Program-made: the position numbers and the translations under genes | In this document: in pieces, positions 1-7,517 of the stretch | How the letters are laid out: each line of letters starts with the position of its first letter | Position numbering within the stretch: position 1 is the first letter of the stretch | Notes under the pieces: generated by a model | The model's database searches: none | What the model was told of the DNA's origin: nothing | Seen by the model: only the letters and a program-made list of their open reading frames with translations | NCBI GenBank assembly: GCA_001579985.1 | Contig: LRSR01002450.1 | Coordinates: forward strand, 1 to 22,218 | Direction of reading: 5' to 3' | DNA: 22,218 nucleotides | Origin: Hypsibius dujardini | Taxonomy: Eukaryota; Tardigrada; Eutardigrada; Parachela; Hypsibiidae

Positions 1-3000
1 TGGTCCGTTTGTGCTGCCCTGTTTTGGGGTGAAGAAAAAAATCCGCAAAGACTAAACAAAGAACGCAAAGAATGCTTTAATCAATTAAAACATGGTGACA
101 TAAAATATCCGATGCAGATTAAAGATATAGAAAAATTCGAAAGGCTTAATGAAATCAATGTCAGAGTTATTTATTTTAAGGATAAAACTAGGTCGTTTTG
201 GCCGATGTATTACAACCGAGATCAAAATGAACAATATAGTAGAGAAGTTCCATTATTGATGATTAGAAATGGAACAGACAACAATGAAACTATCACTGAC
301 CATTTCGTTTGGGTAAAAGATGTGAGTCGCTTACTATCCGCTCAAGTCAGCAAACATAATGGAAAGCAATTTTTCTGCCTATCTTGTTTCAAGCATTACG
401 GTACTGAAAAATTACTAAACAGTCACAAAGAATATTGCCACGAACACCCATCAGCAGTCACCGTAATGCCCCAACCAGGTGAAAATATCATGAAGTTTAA
501 AAACCATCCTTATCAGTTCCGTCATCCCTTTGTTTTATATTGTGACTTAGAGAGTTTATTAAAAGCATTGGAAAAAATTGATGAAGGAAATGAGCGAAGC
601 GAGCAAGTGAGCGTAGCGAACGTCAGTGAATGTGAAACAAAGTCTTATAACACACATCACCACGTAGCCTGCTCTGTTGCTATGCAACCAGTGTCAATTT
701 ATAAGGAGCATAAACCATATCTCTATAGAGGTAAAAAAAGCGAAACCGAAGTGATAGATGTCTTCTATAAACAACTAGAAGTCTATGCTAAAGATTTCCA
801 TGAAATCCTGAAAGTGAATAAACTGATCATAATGAGTGACGATCAAATAAAAGAGCATAATAAAGCTACACACTGTTATATCTGTAAAAAAAAATTCGAT
901 GAGTTGGATGAAGCTTTAATTAAAGTTAAAGATCACGATCATTTTACTGGTGAATATCGTGGACCTGCTCATTCGCAGTGTAATTTAAAGATAAGAAATA
1001 ACCTCTACCGAATAAAAGTTGTATTTCACAATTCTAAAAATTACGATACCCACTTCTTTGTTAAGCAAATCAATAAACTTGAGAACGTCAAAGTAATTGC
1101 AAAGACTATGGAGAAATACAGTAAAGTAAGTGGTATTATTAAGCTCGAAGATGGTAACACTATGGGTATAGACTTCCTAGACTCTTGTCAATTTCTGTTG
1201 TCTTCTCTATCTAACTTAGCTAATAACTTGGGTGAAAATGATTTCAAACAAACAGATAAACACTTTGGTACTAATTCTAAGCTATTCCAAAAGAAAGGTA
1301 TTTATCCATACAGTTTCATAGATGGTTTTGAAAAATTTGAACTGAGAGAGAAACCATCCCAGGCAGACTTCTACGATCATCTGAAGCAAAAACCATGTAC
1401 AGATGAAGAGTATAAATACTTTGAAAAAGTGTGGGATACAATGAAATGTGAGAATATGGGTGACTATCATGATCTGTATCTTTATTCGGACGTTACCATT
1501 TTAGCAGATGTTTTTGAAAGATTCAGAGATATTTGTCTACAGTACTATGAATTAGACCCGATACACTATATAACTGCCCCATCTTTAGCCTTTGATGCTA
1601 TGCTTAAGATGACGAAAGTAGAACTTGAATTGTTAACAGATGAGAATGATTACATGTTATGGGAAAGAGCAGTTAGAGGAGGAAATGTTAATGTTGTTAG
1701 GAGACACATCAAGGCAAACAATAAGTATTTGCCAGATTATGATGAGACGTTAAAAACCTTATACGGAATGTATTTAGATGCAATTGCTCTTTATAGTTAT
1801 GTTATGTGTCAAAAACTTCCAATTGGTGGGTTTAAACATCTAAATGGGTTTAATATAAATCACATAATGGGCTTAGATGTTGAAGGTGATTATGGTTATT
1901 TGTTTGTGGTAGATATCCATTTTCCAGACGAATTACACGATTTATTTAACGATATGCCAATGGCACCAGAGAAAAAAATTATCACCGAAAACATGCTAAG
2001 TAAAAAAGCAAAGAAGCTTAAATCAGGTATACATTATACTGCTAGCGAAAAACTTATCTCAAGTCTTGAACCAAAGCTTAATTATCCTGTTCATATCAAA
2101 AACTTACAATATTACATCAGTAAAGGGGCTATAGTAACAAAAATACATGATGTCATTCGGTTCAAACAAGAAGCTTTTATGGCGCCTTATATCAAATTCA
2201 ACATATCTCAACGAACTAAACCAGGGGTGACGGCTTTTGAGAAAGATTTCTTCAAGTTAATGAATAACTCAGTATTTGGAAAAACAATGGAAAATGTTAG
2301 ACTATATCAGGATGTGAAAGTCTGCACCAAAAGAAAACAATATACAAATAAGATTGTGCCAGACCCATTTTTCAACGATTCGCTTGTGATACATGAAAAC
2401 TTAGTGATTTGTAAAATGGGTAAGAAAGAAGTTAAATTGTGTAAGCCGGTGGCTATAGGGGTTACTATTCTGGATAATAGCAAACTCCATATGTACAAAT
2501 TTCATTATGACGTTATGATAGCAAAATATGGAACCGAAAATTGCCAGTTTGCCAATGGTGACACAGATAGTTTGATATATTTAATTAACACGGAGGATAT
2601 ATATGAAGACTTGAGAGATGACGAGCAGTTTGCATCTCATTTTGATTTATCAGTCTTTCCTGAAACTCATTTTCTTCATAATAAGAACAATAAAGGTGTA
2701 ATAGGTAAATTTAAAGATGAAGTTCAAGATGGTAAAAATCTCAGATTGTTATCTGAAGTAATTTCCATAAGTCCTAAAATGTATCATTGTGAAGTATATG
2801 ACACTGTAAACAAACAGATTGCAAAACCAAAGCAAGCTACTAAAGGAGTTCCAAAAGGTACTTTAACGCTAGATAATTTCATTAATTGTTTGTACAAAAA
2901 CGAACAGACTGTTGTGAGTTTCAACACGTTTAGAAGCAGGCAACATGAGATATATTCACAGGTAAATAATAAAATAGGACTAGCAAACTACGACGACAAA

Positions 3001-3069
3001 CGTTATTTGAGAGGTGATGGGATTAGAACATACGCTTATGGTCATTACAAAACAAAACAAAAAAAGTAA
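1..3069 (+). CDS. Protein-primed family B DNA polymerase of a Polinton/adintovirus (5' partial)
   Basis: This enzyme replicates the element from a protein primer. The first ATG is at 112, but the same frame is open back to base 1 and those 37 codons read like polymerase sequence, so the gene is cut by the window edge. Visible in order: a C2H2-like Cys/His cluster (about 370-450); exonuclease I motif (LYCDLE, about 535-552); an HNH/endonuclease VII-like zinc module (CYIC...DHDHFTGEYRG...C, 873-985); exonuclease II (HNSKNYD, about 1027); exonuclease III (YLYSD, catalytic Asp 1489-1491); polymerase A (YLDAIALYS, about 1771-1797); B (NSVFG, 2266-2280); C (GDTDS, 2557-2571). All catalytic acids are present, with no internal stop over 1,022 codons. 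The order matches Polinton/Maverick polymerases. A Ser/Glu-rich insert from a short repeat lies at 592-629. The family call is firm; activity is inferred. Confidence 0.93.
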   Translation, partial: WSVCAALFWGEEKNPQRLNKERKECFNQLKHGDIKYPMQIKDIEKFERLNEINVRVIYFKDKTRSFWPMYYNRDQNEQYSREVPLLMIRNGTDNNETITDHFVWVKDVSRLLSAQVSKHNGKQFFCLSCFKHYGTEKLLNSHKEYCHEHPSAVTVMPQPGENIMKFKNHPYQFRHPFVLYCDLESLLKALEKIDEGNERSEQVSVANVSECETKSYNTHHHVACSVAMQPVSIYKEHKPYLYRGKKSETEVIDVFYKQLEVYAKDFHEILKVNKLIIMSDDQIKEHNKATHCYICKKKFDELDEALIKVKDHDHFTGEYRGPAHSQCNLKIRNNLYRIKVVFHNSKNYDTHFFVKQINKLENVKVIAKTMEKYSKVSGIIKLEDGNTMGIDFLDSCQFLLSSLSNLANNLGENDFKQTDKHFGTNSKLFQKKGIYPYSFIDGFEKFELREKPSQADFYDHLKQKPCTDEEYKYFEKVWDTMKCENMGDYHDLYLYSDVTILADVFERFRDICLQYYELDPIHYITAPSLAFDAMLKMTKVELELLTDENDYMLWERAVRGGNVNVVRRHIKANNKYLPDYDETLKTLYGMYLDAIALYSYVMCQKLPIGGFKHLNGFNINHIMGLDVEGDYGYLFVVDIHFPDELHDLFNDMPMAPEKKIITENMLSKKAKKLKSGIHYTASEKLISSLEPKLNYPVHIKNLQYYISKGAIVTKIHDVIRFKQEAFMAPYIKFNISQRTKPGVTAFEKDFFKLMNNSVFGKTMENVRLYQDVKVCTKRKQYTNKIVPDPFFNDSLVIHENLVICKMGKKEVKLCKPVAIGVTILDNSKLHMYKFHYDVMIAKYGTENCQFANGDTDSLIYLINTEDIYEDLRDDEQFASHFDLSVFPETHFLHNKNNKGVIGKFKDEVQDGKNLRLLSEVISISPKMYHCEVYDTVNKQIAKPKQATKGVPKGTLTLDNFINCLYKNEQTVVSFNTFRSRQHEIYSQVNNKIGLANYDDKRYLRGDGIRTYAYGHYKTKQKK

Positions 3070-3113
3070 TCTGCTAAGGTAGATTAGACGTAGCTTAACA
3101 GATTACCTTTTTT
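3061..3113 (+). terminator. Stem-loop across the polymerase stop codon (possible 3'-end signal)
   Basis: The arm at 3061-3078 (AAAAAGTAATCTGCTAAG) pairs with 3094-3113 (CTTAACAGATTACCTTTTT), with one mismatch, one bulge and a loop of about 15 bases. The TAA stop at 3067-3069 lies inside the stem. No AATAAA follows the gene. Mimivirus and its virophages end and polyadenylate mRNAs at such AT-rich hairpins; a similar role here is inferred only. Confidence 0.5.
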
Positions 3114-3119
3114 ATAAAA
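3113..3119 (+). promoter_or_regulatory. TATA box candidate for the capsid gene
   Basis: TATAAAA lies 60 bases before the capsid ATG at 3179, directly after the hairpin that closes the polymerase gene. A start site about 30 bases on would give a 5' leader of roughly 35 bases. The motif is exact, but such strings are common in AT-rich DNA. Confidence 0.45.
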
Positions 3120-3178
3120 CAAAGTACAATTCATTTTTTTATTTATTATCAAGTATAAGCAAACCCTAATTGTCCAAA

Positions 3179-4957
3179 ATGTTGTCGATCGCGAATATTC
3201 ACACTACTGACATTCCTTCTCAGTTTGTGACTCAGGTTCAACCCATCAACAATGTGGTTGAAAACCTTATATATCAGACGGTATCTCCGAAGAACTGTTC
3301 AACCATACTAATGGAGCAGAACAACACTAATACATCTGAAATTATATTCGAGATCGATGGAGACTCTGGCTCTTGCATAGATTTGTCACAAATATCTTTC
3401 GAATATGACCTATCAGTTACTATGCTTGTCAGCGGACAGGTTACTCCTATTTTAGAAACATATCCAGTAAACTTTGTAGATAGTTTTCATAGTAGCTGGA
3501 TAAGTTCTTTGTCGGTAGATTCCACAGTTGCAAATCATGGCGCGAGAATAATCGAGTATGTTTTAAACTTTAGTCAACAAAACCAAATGATGAACTCTTT
3601 AACGTATACATTAGACGAAATTCAAACGCAAGGTAGTCTGTATGGGTACTACAACGAAAGTCAAGCTTTAAAAGACGCTGCTGCAAAAAATAGTGCTAGT
3701 ATAAATGGTTGTGAATATCTCTGGGGAGACTCAGCTAGCGTAAAATCGACCAATAGCAGCATAGAACGAAAACAGATGTTACTAGCTGCCAACGTGGGGC
3801 AAAACAGCAAGAGGATTGCCTTTAGGGTTAATCATCCTTTCTTTAACGTCAACGATGTGTTACCACCTAATTTCGGAATCCGAATAACGATGCAACCACA
3901 AAATACATATACCAGTTTTATAGCAGACACAAACTCAGCAAAAATAGGCACACTGGAGAATCCACTATTTGGAAAGGTTGTGGCGTTCAGCAGTTCTGTC
4001 TCTAATTTAGTTTGTTTAGTTAGGCGAAAAAAATTATACTCGCATGCTTTGTTAGCGTATCAGCAATATTTAAACTCCACTCCGAGGCAGATAAGATATG
4101 AAAGACTTTCATATCAGACTACTCATCTAGCTCAAAATTCTGGTAACATGATTAATTTTAATATAAAACTTGGAATTAATTCTCAGGTAAATCCAAAAGC
4201 CTTACTTTTCTTTTTGACAGAAACTGGAGCTAAGAGTAGTTACTCTTTAGATTCACATTACTTTGTGACAGCTGACGTATACAAATACTGGGTGGACTAT
4301 AATGGAACAATAGTTCCAACAAATAACGATTTAAACCTAAAAATGAATGGTTTATCAAGCAATTATTCCAGAGCATATCAAATGTTGAAAGAGGCATTAG
4401 GTCTGCATCACACCGACACATTTAGTATAAAATACAAAGATGGTATCACAGGGTCTTGTTACAATAAGCGAAATACCATATATGGTGTTCCACTCTCTAA
4501 TGATCCAGAGTATGATTCGTTTGAGGGTAGTAGTATGGGAAAAAATAATGCCCAACTGCAACTAAACATAATGTTTAGCACTATAGCATCGAATTACGAT
4601 TTGCACACAGTACTATTGTTTGATGAAATTTTAGAGATAGATTATGAGAGAAATAAAATGGAAAACATAAGTAATTATCAGAGCAGACTAACAGAAGTAC
4701 ACATGCCCACTGTAGCAGACTTCAAAAATGCTCGATATATACAGTTTGGGGGTGGTAAGATTAGTGGATTTTTCAACAACTTGAAGAGCAAAATTGCTGC
4801 ATTCTTACCAAGACTATTCAGCGCAGTACAGACTTACGCTCCACATGCAATTAAAGGTGTAAACATGGCTAATGAAATGGCTGGTAAATACTTTGCTAAC
4901 CAGGGAGGTTCTGCCCTAAGTTTAAAAAAAAGTCAGAGCTACATGAAAAAATTATAG
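3179..4957 (+). CDS. Probable Polinton major capsid protein (double jelly-roll type)
   Basis: A 592-residue protein of the length usual for Polinton/adintovirus major capsid proteins, in the expected place next to protease, ATPase and polymerase. The start is the ATG at 3179 (A at -3); an in-frame TTG at 3170 is less likely. The body is rich in beta-strand-type, Asn/Ser/Thr-rich sequence without membrane segments or enzyme motifs, as expected of jelly rolls. After a Gly-Gly-Gly run (4748-4756) the last 67 residues change to an amphipathic, Lys-rich, helix-prone tail (GFFNNLKSKIAAFLPRLFSA...), unlike the body and resembling the membrane-active minor capsid peptide (pVI type) of adenoviruses. 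The end of the gene overlaps the protease frame by 58 bases at a slippery site. The capsid call rests on context, length and composition, not on a recognised motif. Confidence 0.75.
   Translation: MLSIANIHTTDIPSQFVTQVQPINNVVENLIYQTVSPKNCSTILMEQNNTNTSEIIFEIDGDSGSCIDLSQISFEYDLSVTMLVSGQVTPILETYPVNFVDSFHSSWISSLSVDSTVANHGARIIEYVLNFSQQNQMMNSLTYTLDEIQTQGSLYGYYNESQALKDAAAKNSASINGCEYLWGDSASVKSTNSSIERKQMLLAANVGQNSKRIAFRVNHPFFNVNDVLPPNFGIRITMQPQNTYTSFIADTNSAKIGTLENPLFGKVVAFSSSVSNLVCLVRRKKLYSHALLAYQQYLNSTPRQIRYERLSYQTTHLAQNSGNMINFNIKLGINSQVNPKALLFFLTETGAKSSYSLDSHYFVTADVYKYWVDYNGTIVPTNNDLNLKMNGLSSNYSRAYQMLKEALGLHHTDTFSIKYKDGITGSCYNKRNTIYGVPLSNDPEYDSFEGSSMGKNNAQLQLNIMFSTIASNYDLHTVLLFDEILEIDYERNKMENISNYQSRLTEVHMPTVADFKNARYIQFGGGKISGFFNNLKSKIAAFLPRLFSAVQTYAPHAIKGVNMANEMAGKYFANQGGSALSLKKSQSYMKKL
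4921..4927 (+). promoter_or_regulatory. Candidate -1 ribosomal frameshift site (T TTA AAA)
   Basis: The capsid codons AGT TTA AAA AAA AGT place the canonical heptamer T TTA AAA in the zero frame; A AAA AAA overlaps it at 4924-4930, also in phase. One step back enters the protease frame, open from 4900 to 5682. The capsid stop (4955-4957) is nine codons after the heptamer. I see only a weak stem downstream (AACT/AGTT, about 4961-4974), so no convincing stimulatory structure. Confidence 0.5.
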
Positions 4958-5682
4958 ATAAACTAAACGAAGTTAGAAAAAAGTATAAAAATTACGATGT
5001 CATAGGTTATGAACAGTTTCATCCATTAAGTAACCGAGAATTCGACGATTATTTCAAACTTGATCAGTTCTATAAAGGATGTTATGCTAACGATAGAGCT
5101 CATCCAAAATTTCTTAAGAAAAATGGCGACTTTATGATAATCAATGTAGATCCAAGCGAGATGAGTGGTAGTCACTGGTTTTGTTTAAAGAAGAGTAAGT
5201 ATTTGGAACTATTTGACTCTTGGGATTTACCACAAGTGTTGCTCGGTGATAATTTTATTAAGAAATTAAAACGCTACAAAAATGTTCAGTTTATGCCTTA
5301 TGCTATTCAAAACGAAGATAGGGTTGACACCACATGTGGTTGGCACTGTATTAGTTTCATCAATTCTGGTTTAAGCATAGAAAACTATGCAAAAATGTTT
5401 GAAGCAGATAAAGCCGGTAGTTTTCCCGAAATTGAAAGATGTAATTTACAAGTAATGAGTTCCTTCCTTTTACCTATTGAAAAAGCAGTGGTGATTGAGC
5501 CTATTAATGCAGCTGAACCAGAAAAGACAAAAAATATATTGGAAATCCCATTAGATGATCTGAAGACATTGGTTGACACAAGCTTTAAAGAAACGCCAAT
5601 AAAAAAGTTTAAAAAAGTTACTTTGAGAAGAGGGCAGCGCATCAGAAAACAGACGAAATTTCTAATCAACGAAATGAAATGA
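4927..5682 (+). CDS. Adenain-like cysteine protease (C5/Ulp1 fold)
   Basis: Processes capsid proteins during virion maturation in the adenovirus/Polinton family. Visible: His of GSHWF (5170-5184), acidic DSW (about 5215-5223), a Gln upstream of the nucleophile (oxyanion-hole position) and TCGWHC at about 5332-5349 with the nucleophilic Cys. A basic tail of about 70 residues follows the domain. The first ATG is at 5134, only 14 codons before the His, too short for the fold. The frame continues upstream with protease-like sequence (LSNREFDDYF, FYKG, D, HP) and no ATG back to a stop at 4897, so I start it at the frame-shift point inside the capsid gene. A TATA-like string (4984-4991) offers a rival: a separate short transcript from 5134. 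Splicing or a non-AUG start are also possible. Domain call firm, start uncertain. Confidence 0.85.
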   Translation, partial: KKSELHEKIIDKLNEVRKKYKNYDVIGYEQFHPLSNREFDDYFKLDQFYKGCYANDRAHPKFLKKNGDFMIINVDPSEMSGSHWFCLKKSKYLELFDSWDLPQVLLGDNFIKKLKRYKNVQFMPYAIQNEDRVDTTCGWHCISFINSGLSIENYAKMFEADKAGSFPEIERCNLQVMSSFLLPIEKAVVIEPINAAEPEKTKNILEIPLDDLKTLVDTSFKETPIKKFKKVTLRRGQRIRKQTKFLINEMK

Positions 5683-5685
5683 GAC

Positions 5686-5709
5686 AAAAAAATAGAAATA
5701 ATTTTTTTT
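5686..5709. terminator. A/T dyad between convergent viral genes
   Basis: A run of seven A plus T and a mirrored run ATTTTTTT flank a seven-base loop between the protease stop (5682) and the stop of the antisense gene (5711). The two genes are 28 bases apart and convergent, so a shared 3'-end signal is plausible. All pairs are A-T, so the structure is weak. Confidence 0.25.
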
Positions 5710-5710
5710 A

Positions 5711-6127
5711 CTAGGGCGTATCCACTGTACCTGAACAAGTTTTGGCTGGAGAGATAACATTTAGATATTTGTAATGTACCATTTGTGGACAACATAGTTC
5801 GTTATCATCAACTAGTATAGTAATTAGATCAGGTAAAATCATCTGCAGCTTCCAAAACGGAGGCAGACACAATTGACCTGAAGATCTGAAATCTATCGTA
5901 GTATACCCATACCCATGAAGATAGTGAAACGATGTGTCTTGTTTAGTTAGATCAAACTGTGTACCATTTAAATCTTTACAGTTGATATAGTGATAGTGTC
6001 TGGAACACTTGCATTGTTCAAATAAACATTTGCTGTGGTAGTGAATAACAGGAGAACGCTCTTGATAATACCTGTAGCCATACGATAAGGTTGCAACCGC
6101 AAAGAAAATAAATAATTTGAGAAACAT
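5711..6127 (-). CDS. Small secreted Cys-rich protein, LRRNT-like (antisense viral accessory gene)
   Basis: A 138-residue protein read against the other viral genes. Residues 1-17 (MFLKLFIFFAVATLSYG) form a clear signal peptide. The mature part has a Cys pattern CLFEQCKCSRHYHYINC that resembles the N-terminal cap of leucine-rich repeats, then a hydrophobic leucine-repeat-like stretch (PPFWKLQMILPDLITILVDD) and two further Cys groups (NELCC, KTC). The ATG has A at -3 and a TATATATATA string about 45 bases upstream on its strand. It is convergent with the protease and divergent from the ATPase. No family is recognised with confidence. Being secreted, it could act outside the cell, but that is speculation. 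Alternative: a chance frame; the signal peptide plus eight Cys argue against this. Confidence 0.55.
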   Translation of the reverse strand: MFLKLFIFFAVATLSYGYRYYQERSPVIHYHSKCLFEQCKCSRHYHYINCKDLNGTQFDLTKQDTSFHYLHGYGYTTIDFRSSGQLCLPPFWKLQMILPDLITILVDDNELCCPQMVHYKYLNVISPAKTCSGTVDTP

Positions 6128-6218
6128 AGTTGAGATATAAAAGATAAAAAAATAAACAATTATTTAGGATATATATATATGCATGTGCATGCAAGCGAAT
6201 TCTTGAGAATTCCTGAGA
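6128..6218. promoter_or_regulatory. Divergent promoter between the secreted protein and the ATPase
   Basis: The 91-base spacer separates two ATGs pointing apart. TATAAAAG at 6136-6143 fits a TATA box for the ATPase (83 bases before its ATG). The alternating AT run at 6170-6180 is about 45 bases before the antisense ATG. Near-palindromes GCATGTGCATGC (6180-6191) and GAATTCTTGAGAATTC follow; the latter looks loosely like heat-shock elements (TTCnnGAGnnTTC) with mismatches. Confidence 0.45.
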
Positions 6219-7157
6219 ATGACTAGCTTTGTTACTTATGAAAACTTGGAAAATTTCAGTGAAAAACAGCAGTTTAGAAATCTGAAAGGTAAATATAATT
6301 TTATTACTCATCCTAGTAGCACAATAGTTTGTGGTAAAACAGGAAGTGGAAAGACAAGACTAGTAATGAATTTAATTAAAATAGGGGTTGAAAATGACAT
6401 CTGGGATCAAATAGTCATTATTAGCCCAGACAATGACTCTGAATACGACGTGTTTTTCAATAAGCTTGTAGAGCGAGAGGAAATGGATGATTTGCCCACA
6501 ATAAATCTGAGCGCTCTTCCTAAGACTTTAGAGGATTTCTTTAATAAAGTTGAAAATGCAATGGTGTTTGATAAAAAAAAGCAAACGTTAGTTGTAGTCG
6601 ATGACTTTCATACCGAGAGCACTAGTAATAAGTTCATTAAACAGTTGTTTACTAAAAACCGTCATTACGGTATTAGCTTGATATTCTGTACACAAAACTT
6701 CAACGAACTTCCTGTTACTGTGAAAACGAATAGTCAGTACTACTATTTCATGAAAGACTGCAATCCCAAAATACTAGAAAATGTAGAAGCTAAGTGTGGG
6801 ATAAACGAGGTTAAAAAGCTGTATCTGGCTTATATGGCTACTACGAATACAATTTTTCCATGGGTCATGTTAAACGTGAGTAAAAACTATCTGGTTGACA
6901 AAGAGAACAACATACATTACTTGAACAGCGACACAAAAGAGAAAAATATAGACATGATACCTTTTAACGAGTTTAAGAATAAATATGATATAGAAGAAAA
7001 GAATCACTTAAGACGAATAATATTGGAAAAATATATGCCGGAGTGTGAGACGGGGCTTATCAAGAAACTGAGTACGAGTAGACGGACAAAAACACACAAC
7101 GAAGAGATCCAGAAGAGTGTACCCGATAAATATTGGCAGTTCTTTAGTTTGAAGTAA
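6219..7157 (+). CDS. FtsK/HerA-type genome-packaging ATPase
   Basis: A 312-residue P-loop ATPase that, in Polintons and adintoviruses, drives DNA into the capsid. Walker A is GKTGSGKT (about 6333-6356), Walker B is LVVVDDF (about 6588-6608), followed by the sensor-like stretch LIFCTQN (about 6679-6699). Length and motif spacing fit the A32/FtsK-HerA packaging ATPases. The C-terminal about 60 residues are Lys/Arg-rich. It starts at the first in-frame ATG behind a TATAAAAG box; earlier ATGs at about 6179-6190 are out of frame and end quickly. No break is present. Base composition matches the polymerase and capsid genes and differs from the GC-richer host exons to the right. Confidence 0.9.
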   Translation: MTSFVTYENLENFSEKQQFRNLKGKYNFITHPSSTIVCGKTGSGKTRLVMNLIKIGVENDIWDQIVIISPDNDSEYDVFFNKLVEREEMDDLPTINLSALPKTLEDFFNKVENAMVFDKKKQTLVVVDDFHTESTSNKFIKQLFTKNRHYGISLIFCTQNFNELPVTVKTNSQYYYFMKDCNPKILENVEAKCGINEVKKLYLAYMATTNTIFPWVMLNVSKNYLVDKENNIHYLNSDTKEKNIDMIPFNEFKNKYDIEEKNHLRRIILEKYMPECETGLIKKLSTSRRTKTHNEEIQKSVPDKYWQFFSLK

Positions 7158-7168
7158 TTTTATTTGTT

Positions 7169-7174
7169 ATTAAA
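7169..7174 (+). promoter_or_regulatory. Poly(A) signal variant ATTAAA after the ATPase
   Basis: ATTAAA begins 12 bases after the ATPase stop. It is the only AATAAA/ATTAAA hexamer I found close behind a plus-strand gene here. Confidence 0.4.
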
Positions 7175-7517
7175 GACCGTTACCATCACTACTCACAACC
7201 AACGTACACGCTTCCTTCACACACACACACATCATTCACCCCCTATACACTATATTCAAATTAATCTCCTTCTATGGTTAATTCACTAATTTTTACTTCT
7301 GTAGTGAGCATTACATACGTGTGTATAATCCTACACACTCCTACCCTAAGTTTTTCCACCCTAAATTTGACTACATAACGTTTTATTCAAAATTCTAGAC
7401 TGAGAAAAAACAATACAGTCCTGTTTCTCATTCATGAGAAGAGATACAGGAAACTAAAACTTCAAAAAAAACCATTGCTCAAACAAAAGCTGCATAATCG
7501 AAAAAGTCGCTTATGTG
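7175..7517. other. AT-rich spacer, probable right end of the viral element
   Basis: No gene seen. The spacer holds a short CA run (about 7217-7229) and a hairpin at 7420-7450 (CCTGT, TTCTCAT / ATGAGAA, ACAGG with a five-base bulge). An overlapping alternative pairs TGAGAAA (7401-7407) with TTTCTCA (7424-7430). A terminal inverted repeat cannot be tested because the left end is outside the window. Confidence 0.35.

Noticed and set aside
3170-3178. Upstream start of the capsid gene at TTG
   Set aside because: TTG is an unlikely start in animal or viral mRNA; the ATG at 3179 has a good context.
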